Shown here: piece by piece, positions 11,344 to 21,215 of the stretch
Layout: the number at the start of each line of letters is the position of its first letter
How positions within the stretch are numbered: position 1 is the first letter of the stretch
NCBI GenBank assembly: GCA_000469685.2
Contig: LS997565.1
Span: 14,815,235 to 14,879,234, forward strand
DNA from: Haemonchus contortus
Lineage: Eukaryota > Nematoda > Chromadorea > Rhabditida > Trichostrongylidae
Direction: 5' to 3'
Length of the DNA: 64,000 nucleotides
The notes under the pieces: model-generated
Told to the model about the DNA's origin: nothing
Seen by the model: only the letters and a program-made list of their open reading frames with translations
Databases searched by the model: none
Position numbers and translations under genes: made by a program

Positions 11344-11376
<33 letters not shown>
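11344..11376. repeat. (TA)n microsatellite
   Basis: About 16 uninterrupted TA units followed by AT-rich sequence. Confidence 0.95.
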
Positions 11377-11378
<2 letters not shown>

Positions 11379-11461
11379 CTGTGCATTTATATCTGTATAT
11401 TTATTCATATTTATATCTATTTCTCTATGTGTTTTTATCTAAAGTAGGGTTGTGACAACAT

Positions 11462-11632
11462 TAGATGTGGTGTAGTGGAAAGTGGCAGAAGATAAAATCT
11501 CGGATTGACATCTGCCCGGGAAACATGTCCTTCCTGGTCAACTAAACCCTCCGGCCTTCCAAGGTCAATTAATTGCTACCGGACCTGTTTGAGAGGATAA
11601 AAGCACTGACTTGTACAACGGTTGGCTACCAC
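11462..11632 (+). mobile_element. tRNA-derived SINE, copy 2, 3'-truncated
   Basis: The copy starts with AGATGTGGTGTAGTGG, and has the CCTTCCAAGGTCAATTAATTG and GAGAGGATAAAAGCACTGAC blocks of the SINE body. It is cut off at about 11,632, where repeat G copy B begins, so G was inserted into it or the two were joined by deletion. Confidence 0.7.
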
Positions 11633-11647
11633 ACGCATTCTTATGGG

Positions 11648-11915
11648 CCGGGAGACGGGCGTTAGGAACGATCTTGGGTAATCGATTCGCCGCACGCGGC
11701 TGTCGCGGACCATTCCTTCGCCGTTATTACAGCTCTACCGTTCTTCATAAAGCTCAATCGATATGCAATCCTTATTTTAGGCATGATTCTACTATTAGTT
11801 CCTTTGTTCCTGTATTTCTTAACTGCAGCTGCATTCTGTTATATTCCTTCGCGCGCGGCGTCCTTCTCGCCGCGACGCGACGATTCCGTTCCTACTGCAC
11901 CACACCCGGCGCCAC
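11648..11915 (+). repeat. GC-rich dispersed repeat G, copy B
   Basis: The most complete copy. It has the GAGACGGGCGTTAGGAACGA core, CGCCGCACGCGGCTGTCGCG, the middle section present in copies C and D, the hydrophobic reading frame, and the GC-rich 3' part (CGCGCGGCG...CGCCGCGACGCG), which can fold as a hairpin. Confidence 0.8.
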
Positions 11916-11965
11916 TTGCCACTGCCACACGTAGTTTATACCTAGCTTCAAGTATTAGCCACTGA
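11783..11965 (+). CDS. Possible small secreted-type peptide frame within repeat G copy B
   Basis: A 60-codon frame starts MILLLVPLFLYFLTAAAF, then CYIPSRA and a SPRRDDSVPTAPHPA segment. Compared with copy A over about 43 codons there are no indels. By eye there are about 8 silent and 11 replacement differences, so purifying selection is not evident. No splice or promoter signal is assigned. Confidence 0.25.
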   Translation: MILLLVPLFLYFLTAAAFCYIPSRAASFSPRRDDSVPTAPHPAPLATATRSLYLASSISH

Positions 11966-13329
11966 TTTTTGTGTGACGACTCTAAAAGTAAAGACTTTCG
12001 TAAGCTCGTCAGTACCGGATCTTGCCTGTTCCTTAGCCCTGCTTCAGTTCTAGAATTTGTATAATTAAGACATCCAAGTACTGCATCCATGCGAGTTCCA
12101 CAGCATCTTATTTGCTAAACAAATCTTCTCGACTGTGTTAAGTCCCAGTAAGTCTGTATCTGATAGCTCGTGGTGTTGCTCTTGATATGAGAAAATACCA
12201 AGTTGTATGAGGAGGGAAAGTTTGATCAAGCTGAATTCTCGATATGCACATAGGAACACTGCATTCCACCCTGGTAAATGGATGAGGTAATCGTCCAAAA
12301 ACCACTGCTACAACTACTTTCTTCAGTTATCCAGTACTACAAAACATGACTACGATTTGGGTGGGTGATGTTGAAAGTACAGAGAACACGTTTCACTGCG
12401 ATCCCGTGCAGAGGGGAAACTCCTTTCAAAGTTGCTCTCAGTCTTCGAGATCGAATGGGTTCCGAGGTCTGAGATCACTAGACCAACTGATCTGCTTGGA
12501 TCACTCATTAATCACAATCGCCGATTTCGCCTATCCTTCGTGATGCTTTGCTCAGCTGAGCGTGTAAAAAATGGATATTGATCGCACGAGCGATGATCGA
12601 TGTTCCTTTCGAAACAAACGCACCAACAGTGTAGGCAGATCAGAGCTGAATCTTCAGATGGGGGACTTCCTCTTCGAGAACATCCTTTCCGTTTGTCGGA
12701 AGAAGATGGGCATCAGACAGGGTGGTAGAGTGAGGTCGGATGTGTCAATCTTTTCAATAGCCTATGAATAAAGTAAGATGTCGTGGGAAACTCCCACCAA
12801 TTGCACGTCCTTTGATCAGTGTGGAAGTTTCTCTTGACAAAAGCGTTTGAAGATATTTACCATGATTTTGTATGAGAACGACGCACAACAATCACCTACA
12901 ACCGAGAGGTGAGCCACAGCGAAGAAGCGCCTCCTAGGTTTCCGTTCTTCAGAAAGTGACGTTAGAGGGGTTGGGAGAAAGAGGCAGTAAGCCATGTATG
13001 AGTCAGAAATTCCATCACTTTCAAGTATCCCTTTCATCAATCTTTGAAACCTGGATGGTCTGTGGATAGTAACGGGTTAGTGGCACCATTCGGCAGGGCT
13101 TAGAACAACTTTAGCCCGACAAAAAGTAAATGGCATCAGCATTTTTGAATTTCGAGTGGGTTCCAGTGCACGTGCCGAGAAACCTTTTAGAGCTGTTGAT
13201 CTCGAATAGATTTTGACAACTTGGAACTGTTCCGTATGAGCTTCACAAGTAAAAATTCCCCGAGTTTCTGGCATCCACTCCATTTACTTAAGGTCTTGAA
13301 AATCGGCCAGAGTTCGTCCTAATGGCTAT
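11966..13329. other. No supported gene; several protein-like frames
   Basis: Frames on both strands look partly protein-like: 12,346-12,543 (+), 12,571-12,771 (+), 12,065-12,298 (-, with SDTDLLGLNTVEKICLANKM) and 13,077-13,283 (-). None has a consistent splice pair or a known motif. These may be relics of one or more old elements. Confidence 0.35.
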
Positions 13330-13359
13330 TTGTCGGCAATAATTTCAACTCAAGAGATC

Positions 13360-13640
13360 GTCCGCCGTAATCGTCGCGGTGAAACGCCGTGTCTAATCAG
13401 TGACGGGTGTGTCGCCGCCGGCGACGGCAGCGGAGGGGCACGATGGGTCGCCATGCAGCACAGCCCAGCCGCTATCGTCGTCGTCCCCACCCCATTGCTC
13501 TGCAACGCGTTCCCCTTGGTAACGGACTCTCAGAACCCGCCCTCAGAATCCCCTCGTCGCCTCGGCCACCGATTCACACGCCACTCGACTCCGCCATTCT
13601 TTCTACTGCAATCTCTCACTGAATCGTAAGTTTATTTCTC
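13360..13640. other. GC- and CpG-rich block ending in a GTAAGT site
   Basis: A local island of CpG-rich sequence (TCGCCGCCGGCGACGGCAGC) stands in AT-rich surroundings and ends at AATC|GTAAGT. It could be a non-coding first exon or a promoter-proximal region. Similar CpG-rich pieces followed by GTAAGT occur at about 15,060-15,305. No gene body can be connected to them. Confidence 0.3.
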
Positions 13641-15832
13641 ATTTTATTCATATTATTCAATATTGAAAAGAGGACAAGGGGGTTACGTTTGCCCCTTTCG
13701 ATGGAGAGCGTTGTCTAGACTGAAAACTGATATTAGGGCCATAAAATCCATTTAAAAATTTGGGTTGGGGGTTTATTACAGCTTCCATGACGAAGGAAAG
13801 TTTTCTCGAGAATCCAGTCAATCTGAAGCCTCAGGGAATCCAACCCTTGAAAAGTTTAGTTCTTATTAATATTTGGCGAACATTTTCAGATAAAATTTAT
13901 AAAATTTCACCCAGGAGTGTTTTCCTATGTAATTTCAGGTGGGTTTTTATATCGTTACTCTCTCTTTGTCGAATGTCGAGGTTCCCGTTAGGCTCTTATG
14001 CTTTCGCATTCTCTATTAATCTGAGGGGAACAAACGTGGGTAAGAAATCAATTGGTGAAAGTAATGTAGTGTCTGTGTGTGTACGTCAATCTCGAGCCCT
14101 ATTCTTCCCCGTTCTCACACTTCTTTTATGGATCACATATGCCATTTACACTCGTTAACGAGGGCATGTAATTAATTCCTTTACATTTTCCCCCATTTAC
14201 AACCTTACTTTCCTTTTTTCTGTGAGTAAAAGTTCGAAGATCTTTGCAAAATTCAACAGTAAATCGACTGCTTTACTTTGCTCCAAACCGACGAATACTC
14301 CAATTCTGGGAGGTAGCCTTCCCGAAAGGATCCGAGCCCGATCCACCTTGGAACTCTACCCAAGCTGTATCCGGTGTCCCCGCCCCATTTTCTTTTTCAA
14401 AATTAGAAATTCTTATTGATAATTACAACGATAGAAACGAGCACACCCAGGTGGTTAGCACCATGGTGGTCGTGGCCCTATTCAATAGAACGTTTCTGTT
14501 GACATGCGCATCCATCCATCCCCGTCTATGCTCGTTAAATGGGGTTTCATCGATGGGTTCCGCTTATTTGGTCATGGTTTCCATGGAGTCTCCGATGTCG
14601 ACTGACCCACCCCGCTTGAATCCCAATGACCTTGAAACACGATCCAGATATTATCCCTTGCCCGGCTGGATACATACACCTGCACTCAATGGTTCCCAAA
14701 GAGCTTATTTGAAAACCTGCCAACTACTCAGGACACTTGCGAAAGTGCATGAGAGTCATTATCTCTGTGACCGATAATGAGTCCAAAAGTCCCAGCATTA
14801 GGGTCGCCCGTTATCGCCGTCATATGACTTTCTGATAAGATTGCTGGCTAGAAGGTCACTGCATGACCCGGCTTGCTGCTTTCAGATGTGTCTCAGGGGT
14901 GACGTCGAGGGACGTTAACGAGAAACCGGTTCCGAAATGTGTGAATTCGAAGATCGGGGGGAAGAGGAGGAGGAGGAAGGCACAGAGGTGAGGACGTTGA
15001 GGGTAACGAGGGCCGACTGCGCTACGACGAATATTCCTGTTTGCACAGTGCGCGATCTATTTTGATTCGACGTCGATCAGATGAAGAAGGCGACAAGGCA
15101 CAACCCGCCGACGAACTTTCGGCCCTTAGCGACGACGCGACCTACCCGTGACGATAGAAAGATAAGGCCCTAGCGCCCCGTCCACGACGACGACAACCGT
15201 GACAACACTACTACATCGACACTCTTCCGTATCGGCTCCATCGACTCGCTCGTCATACCTACCACCTCTGCCTCCCATATTCAAAACCGAATCCATTACG
15301 AGTAAGTCTTCCCAATTACTTCAATATTGATGTTTGGTACTGGACTGATGTTCACGTAGGCATAAGATTAAGCATGAAGCCTATGGAGCTTGGTTCAGGC
15401 GTGATTCGGATCTCATAAATAGGTAATCCCTTGGCAACTGGCCCGGATAGTGATTAGCCAGGTGGCTCAGACGGCGGCAACCTGGCCAGCAATGAGCACG
15501 CACCTCAGATTTCGCTAGTAATCTCGTCCATCGTTCATGCATGGAATTGAACTGCCAAGATAGGGATAATAATACTCGATATTTACAGTAATCCGTACTG
15601 CAATGACGGAGTAAAATTTAAATTTATTGAGTTCGACCATTTTTCATAATCGACTTCGACGGGGTTCTATACGCTTGTGCTAACAACAGCTTTTTATCGA
15701 AGAATAGAATCGAATAGCTTATAATTCGGGCTGAAAATCGGGCATCCTGTTCACATAGTCAATTATTCAATTCTGGGATTTTTTCAGACAATTATACGCA
15801 ATCCGTATCCAGTATGATAAGAAATTTGAGCT
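13641..15832. other. No supported gene
   Basis: The longest open frame (14,244-14,777, 177 codons, +) has no recognisable motif and no good borders. The segment 15,060-15,305 is rich in CGACGACGAC-type trinucleotides and ends in GA|GTAAGT. Nothing else is recognised. Confidence 0.4.
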
Positions 15833-16093
15833 TCAAGTGTAGTTTTGGGTCGCGCCATGCTCATGATGCCCTCTTGGGATTGTAGAAGGAAAACGAATAA
15901 ATGATGGATGGTGGTGCTCATCCAAAGTATAAATGTTGCAAAAATCGACTGATTTTTTTTCCTGTGTCCTCTTACTACCTATAGAAGCGGAAAGTAAGGT
16001 TTTGTTGACATGATGTAATTCGATACCGCCATCTACTAAGTAGGATTGAGGTTGTACCTTGGATGACACTTCGTGGAATAGTGGGTAGTTCAA
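15833..16093 (-). CDS. Low-confidence single-exon frame, unrecognised
   Basis: An 86-codon frame from ATG to stop on the minus strand contains MNYPLFHEVSSKVQPQSYLV and a histidine-rich DEHHHPSFIRF segment. The composition is protein-like but there is no motif, no splice evidence and no paralogue in the window. It lies just downstream, on the same strand, of the frame at 16,321-16,701. Confidence 0.2.
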   Translation of the reverse strand: MNYPLFHEVSSKVQPQSYLVDGGIELHHVNKTLLSASIGSKRTQEKKSVDFCNIYTLDEHHHPSFIRFPSTIPRGHHEHGATQNYT

Positions 16094-16320
16094 GTTGTGA
16101 GGGATGATTCAGATACAATTTCGGGATCACTTTCGCTACGACGCACTGAATTACCGGATTTTACAACTAATTATCATGAAAAACAACCAAACGTCATGTA
16201 CCCACTTAGGCAGCTGGGTTACTATGTCCATTCATCACTATATGGCCTAATTCAGGCAATAGATAAAAATATAAAGATCGAACTGGACGGGAAATCCGAA
16301 TGAACTTGAAATGCACCATT

Positions 16321-16701
16321 TTACGGCTGGACATTGGAACTATACAAGTACTTTAATGATAAGCCTTGATACCTTGTAGGCATGGGCCAACAGCTCGGCA
16401 GGCTTCGTCTCTTCTGCTTGTGGGAAATCATCCTGGTCGAATTGGCTTTCCACTCTGTCTGGGTGTGCTCTCGGTAGAGGTCCGGGAGGTCGAGGTCGAT
16501 ATATTTGTCAACAAACCACTGAGGATTCTTAATTCTCTGTGTTCCTGAACCAATTTCGATGTAAGGGGAGAATCCTAGCAACTGCTGATTCGGCATTGTC
16601 ATTTTGTCAGCACCATAACCTTGGAAACTTTCAATAGGTGAACGCTTCGGTCCTGGCGATTCCCTACGGACCACCCAAAAACTCTTAGTAGGTTGTTTTG
16701 G
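16321..16701 (-). CDS. Candidate terminal exon, unrecognised protein
   Basis: On the minus strand a CGCTTTCGCAG acceptor at 16,702 opens a frame of 126 codons to a stop at 16,321. Pieces include QPTKSFWVVRRESPGPKRSP, MTMPNQQLLGFSPYIEIGSG and YIDLDLPDLYREHTQTEWKA, with a basic serine-rich end. The length without stops and the acceptor support coding. I do not recognise the family. The acceptor lies in one arm of the inverted repeat at 16,704-16,853, so the exon may belong to a mobile element. Confidence 0.35.
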   Translation of the reverse strand, partial: PKQPTKSFWVVRRESPGPKRSPIESFQGYGADKMTMPNQQLLGFSPYIEIGSGTQRIKNPQWFVDKYIDLDLPDLYREHTQTEWKANSTRMISHKQKRRSLPSCWPMPTRYQGLSLKYLYSSNVQP

Positions 16702-16703
16702 CT

Positions 16704-16853
16704 GCGAAAGCGAAAGTCTCACAAGGTTGGCGAATTAAGGACAAAGCTTCAGTCTCGGACGCCTCTCTGTGCCCAGAAATCACAAGTACGCGTTCGAGTC
16801 CCGCCCGAGCTCGAAGTTTTGTCCATGATTTGCCAACCTTGTGAGACTCTTAG
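16704..16853. repeat. Inverted repeat, about 21-bp arms
   Basis: AGTCTCACAAGGTTGGC at the left pairs with GCCAACCTTGTGAGACT at the right, about 105 bp apart. Between them lies GCGTTCGAGTCCCGCC, which resembles the B-box/T-arm of a tRNA, but no complete cloverleaf can be drawn. Confidence 0.7.
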
Positions 16854-17379
16854 TAGGCATAGCCTTTAGTGGTACCCAATTGACTGCTCTCTGGCAGAGC
16901 CCGTCGTGTAGAATCTGCCTGTTCAATAATTGATATGCATATGCGCCGCCGGTGGAACCCGCCGATGAACACAAGCGGCTGCTGGCGGTTTGGACGATGG
17001 CGGCGGCGTATGAGAAGCGCGATGTGCCCCGTCCGTGTGTGTGTGTTGCATATTTGCACAGCATATTCCTCTATTCCTCGTCGTCGTGGTGGTCGTCGTC
17101 GTCCGGAGCGATGATTATTCACGCAGCTTTGCCCATACACGGGTGTACGTGGCCGGGCCAGCTTGCGCTCTTGTATAGACAGCGAGGATTGCCGTCATGT
17201 CGTCTCACTTGCTCGTCGTCACCATTTCGACATTTCATGCGCTCCACCCTTGGATCCAGCAATTCCCCTTTCTTGTTTGGCCAGTACTTTCTTTCCGGCT
17301 ACGCGTACTCCTACTACTTTCCATCTCCAGAAAATTATCTTCGTTGACGAGTCTCTCTTAGGTGGGTATGTTTTTAGAC
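16854..17379. other. CpG-rich trinucleotide sequence, no gene
   Basis: The stretch is rich in GTCGTCGTGG-type repeats (about 17,080-17,110) and TCGTC motifs (about 17,195-17,220). Open frames on both strands reflect base composition. No exon is supported. Confidence 0.4.
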
Positions 17380-18070
17380 TGACTTTACTTACTCCAGCTT
17401 CTCTCCAGCCCCAGAAAATTGCCTCCCCCAAATGAGTATGGCTCAGGCTGAAGATAGCAACGACCACCCATAGCGTCAAGTGTTCCAAAGTCTAGAAAAC
17501 CAGTTGCTGCCTTGTTGTGTTCTGAATTTTCCGAGGTTCTGCAGGTGGCCCCCTAGGTCAATACATCCGTTGTATCGGATCACAGGGTTTTTATGGCCCA
17601 CAGTTAAAGTCATGGCTCTCAACTCCCATTTTGGCCTTTCATATCTGGTTCATAGCGGTCCGCAACGGTCCCACAGGTCGAGGCACAGAGATAAGACTTC
17701 TCGCCAACTCCACACGCAACCGCCCACTGCTTTCGAACAGGAGAAAATTGTCTTCTTGAACGGGTTTCTCCTAGACAACTATAGTTTTAGGCTGAAAGTA
17801 TTAACGACCACCCACAGCGTTCAGTATTCCAAGGCCTCAAAAGCCAGTTTCTACCTTGGTGTGTTTTTGAATTCTCAACACCGTAGGTGGCCCCTTAAAT
17901 CAACACACCTGTTGTATCGAGTGTCACAGTTTCCCAGAAGACAACTGGCGATGGCCCACAGTTTCGATCATAAAATTCCACTCCCACCTTGGCCTTCATG
18001 ACTGATTTGTAGCGGTCCGCAACGGTCGCAAGGGTCGAGACATCAAGATAAGGCTTTTTCTCAACTCCTA
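17380..18070 (+). repeat. Diverged tandem duplication, unit about 345-360 bp
   Basis: Two head-to-tail copies share, in order, CGACCACCCA.AGCGT (17,461 and 17,805), a GGTGGCCCC block, GTTGTATCG, TGGCCCACAGTT and AGCGGTCCGCAACGGTC (17,653 and 18,011). The partial motif CCAGAAAATT..CTT near 17,329 suggests the start of a third. A 173-codon frame runs through both copies, but its product is low in information, and I consider the block non-coding. Confidence 0.7.
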
Positions 18071-21020
18071 CGCTTTATACGGTCGATTAGAGGAGTTTCT
18101 CGGAGTGGAATATTTCGGAAGGAAATCATCGCCATCAGCCAATGAGATAGGAAGAACGATTGGGGAGGACATAGTCAGGTCAGATGAGGACTTGTCCTCA
18201 AAGAAAACCAGACGAACATGGTGACCCCTTAAAACTCCCCGGGAAACTCGCTTTCGACTCTATCTATGGTGTAACTTCCCAACCAGCATTTGCAACAGGC
18301 CTCAGCTGACACGGGTAACTTGTTCGTGTCGCGTGCGGGTGTACCGTCCGTCGCGGAGGTACAGTGGTGGTGATGGCCGATTTTATTGTCTCCTTCCAAT
18401 CTATCGATCTCGTCGCCACGTTCACCACCTACCTACCTCCATACGCTGCCACCACTTGGCTTCATTTTCTCTTTCCTCCTCGTTTTTCCGGTGTTTTTCA
18501 AACATTTCATTGTGATTGCTTTGTGAGGTGGTGGTGGTGGTGAATGAGAGGGCCACGTGGCGGCGTTCATAACCAATCTGGGAATTATCGAAAATGAGCG
18601 CAATGCAGTTGTTGAAGGGGGAAATCGGCGGCGCGTTTGTGTTGTGTTTGCTTTGTGTGTGTTCTGTTCACCGTGTGTCACTGCCCGTCCACGTATTCAG
18701 CCTCATTCATACCGTGCCTTCTTCGTAACCGCCCTCACCATCGTCAGACCTAGGCGAAACGCCCCCAGAAATCCTCCTACACCCATCAGACGTGGTAGAT
18801 AGGTGCGACCATTGAGCAGACTTTCCCCTCTGACCTTGTTCAAATCGGTCTGTGTGGGCACGTCTCCTTTTTGCCAGCTTGGCCTTGACGTCCTTGGCTA
18901 GTAACTAGTCGTCCCCCCCCCCTTCCCCATTGATCCTACTACTCGATCAACTGCTGAACTCGATTCCCCAACACGTTTTGCTTCTTCTTTACTAACATAT
19001 GTGAAATGAAAGCAGTTTCGTTAGTTCTTGGGACGTTTCCAAGTGTTTTTCGATTCATTCACAAAACTGGTCCCCGATGCCATTCACATTCGCTCACACG
19101 CTACTTTCTGGCTCTCATTTTCATAGCGGGGTTCAATCCTGACGTAAGCGTAAATATGGATGTGAAAGAGTCGCTTTCAATGAATGGAATCCCTAACAAA
19201 TCTGAGCTTTTGGTGGATTCTCGCCTCCCTCTGCGTTCTGGCTTTGTTTCTTTCCCAAGAACTTCCCAAACTCGATGATTCTGTAAATTCAAACTTCAAA
19301 GTGCCCTCTCAGTTCAAGGTTCAGTTTCTATGGAACTGGTAGACACCTCGAGGTGTATGCACTTCAAACTACGTCTGGAAGAGGTTCTTATGAATCACTA
19401 CCGCACCATTCAAAACTTGTTTTCTTTCCTTGACCCTCAGAGGAATTGATCGCATGGTTTTTTGTGGCAGTGGGCTTTCCTGGGTAGTTTAGCCTCCAGA
19501 GATTCACCTTTGACGGTTGATTTAGAGAGGGGAACAAATGAAATAGCGGTAGACAGTGGTGGGTATAGCTTACCTTCCGGGAACCATTTACGGAAGGGCT
19601 CTGAATATGCGTGAATACCTCTTTATTCTTTATTCTTTTCTATGCCTTATAACATTTACAGTAATTTTTTTGGTCCGTAGCGATTTATCTGTGTTGAAAT
19701 CATTTTGGTATCTTCTATAGACGAATTCAGGTTCTTCCAGCATACCCTTGACGCGCCTTCGCCTTTGCCGCTTTGGGTAAGTTTCTTCATGCTTCTATTA
19801 TTTCCCCAAACTACAGTACATTCACAGATGGTTCAGATCCCAGTAAACAATCCATCGTCCGCTCCAATGAAGGGATTTTGTGGATCGATCTATAGGGAGA
19901 GTGGGATGGGTGTCGCGGTGGTGTTGGATGTGGTAGTGGAGGTGGTGGATGCTTTGTCGCCCAGAATGGTTAGCTACGAGCGCATGTGCATGGGCACCAC
20001 CGACGCTCTGCTTTCTATAGTCATGATCCGCGCTGAATCATTCACCCCCTACACACACACACCCATACACACCGACACACGCACTGCACACACACACACA
20101 GCACAGCGTGTGGCGCTCTCTATGGCACATAGAATTTTATCGCCAAATTGATCGATTCCACAAGCTCTGTTCCTGTCCAGCCCAGTCACCACCCCCTCTA
20201 CCAGTACCTCGTGCAATGCAGGGTGTGTTAGGCTTTCGTGTACATCCCTATGATCCCAGGCGGTACCACACGTAGGAGCAGCTGTCGCCAAAATGCCTCC
20301 CCCAGTAGAGAAGCCCATGGTATCTGGAACTGCTCCAAACCTGCTGACTGATTTCTATTCTCGTCTTTGAAACCCATTTGGCATTCTACCAGTTTCCTTT
20401 TTTCGAATCATGTGACGACAACGAGAATTTCTGGTCCCCGAGCCAGGAGTCACGAGGCTCACACACCCTCCACTCCCCCCTCCTCCCCTTCCCCTCCTGT
20501 TCTCCCTTACAGCCATCCGCCCATCTCCCTCCTTTCCTTTTTTACTTCTGAAACTTCACTTTGCTGCCCCACTTGTCCTATCAGGCTTATTTGTGACAGA
20601 CTTCCATTTCTGGTCTGGCACTGACCTCTCCCGGACCCTGCTGTACCCATTTCCCTTCCCATACTCGTTCCCAATGGCCCAGCTTGCTTTACAACCTTTT
20701 CGACTGTGCACCTTTTTTAATTAGTATTTACTTTCAATTATTCTTCGCTTCAGATATAACTCTCATCCGCTGTGTTCTTCTCCATCGATTCTTGCCCCTC
20801 CCCTCTATTGATGAGTGATAGTCCTGAATTTATTTGCGAGCTGGACAATGAAAAGATCTAGCACCATGTAAATTCAGCATTTGAGCTCGTCTCACTTGGT
20901 TTCCTCCCACACTTCTCAACACTTACTTTCCTTCAAACGTCAACAGCTCTTGTTCCTTTTCATGAATAATTTATTCAGAGTGCGTCATGCATTTATCTTC
21001 TGTCCATTGTCACCGGAGCA
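18071..21020. other. Gene-poor, pyrimidine- and CpG-rich stretch
   Basis: The stretch holds a (GGT)n run at about 18,526-18,542, a C-run at 18,912-18,921, and the CA microsatellite at 20,051. A possible tiny exon lies at 19,721-19,776, between a TTCTATAG acceptor and a TTTGG|GTAAGT donor, followed by a CAAACTACAG acceptor at about 19,815. The fragments are too short to call. Composition would suit an upstream regulatory region, but no gene can be tied to it. Confidence 0.3.
20051..20100. repeat. (CA)n microsatellite, interrupted
   Basis: CACACA runs broken by CCAT, CCG and GCACTG. Confidence 0.9.
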
Positions 21021-21215
21021 ATGGAAGGTGTTGAAGCTCCTCAACCATCTGAAAATCATTTGCCACAGTTACTTTTCAGTGATTCAGGATCGAAATCAGG
21101 CAATTACGAAGACCGACTTTCTGGACTATTTGGCGGAGGTCTTTCTTCACCTACGATGGACCCTCCGTTGCCAACCCCTAGAAAAACCCCCACGTTGTCA
21201 GCGTTAAAATTATGA
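21021..21215 (+). CDS. Candidate coding exon or small gene, serine/proline-rich
   Basis: A 64-codon frame starts with ATG and ends in a stop: MEGVEAPQPSENHLPQLLFS, then GNYEDRLSGLFGGGLSSP, then PPLPTPRKTPTLSALKL. The frame is also open upstream to a TTATTCAG acceptor at 20,979, so it may be a terminal exon rather than a single-exon gene. The low-complexity acidic, glycine and serine/proline pattern with a TPRKTP motif is typical of disordered regulatory regions. I do not recognise a family. Confidence 0.35.
   Translation: MEGVEAPQPSENHLPQLLFSDSGSKSGNYEDRLSGLFGGGLSSPTMDPPLPTPRKTPTLSALKL

Noticed and set aside
14244..14777. 177-codon open frame (+)
   Set aside because: No domain, no splice sites, and coding-like composition only in patches.
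16785..16840. tRNA gene
   Set aside because: Only the T-arm-like GTTCGAGTCCCGCC is present.
17480..18001. 173-codon open frame (+)
   Set aside because: It runs through both units of a tandem duplication in a non-coding-looking region. The translated units are not conserved as protein.
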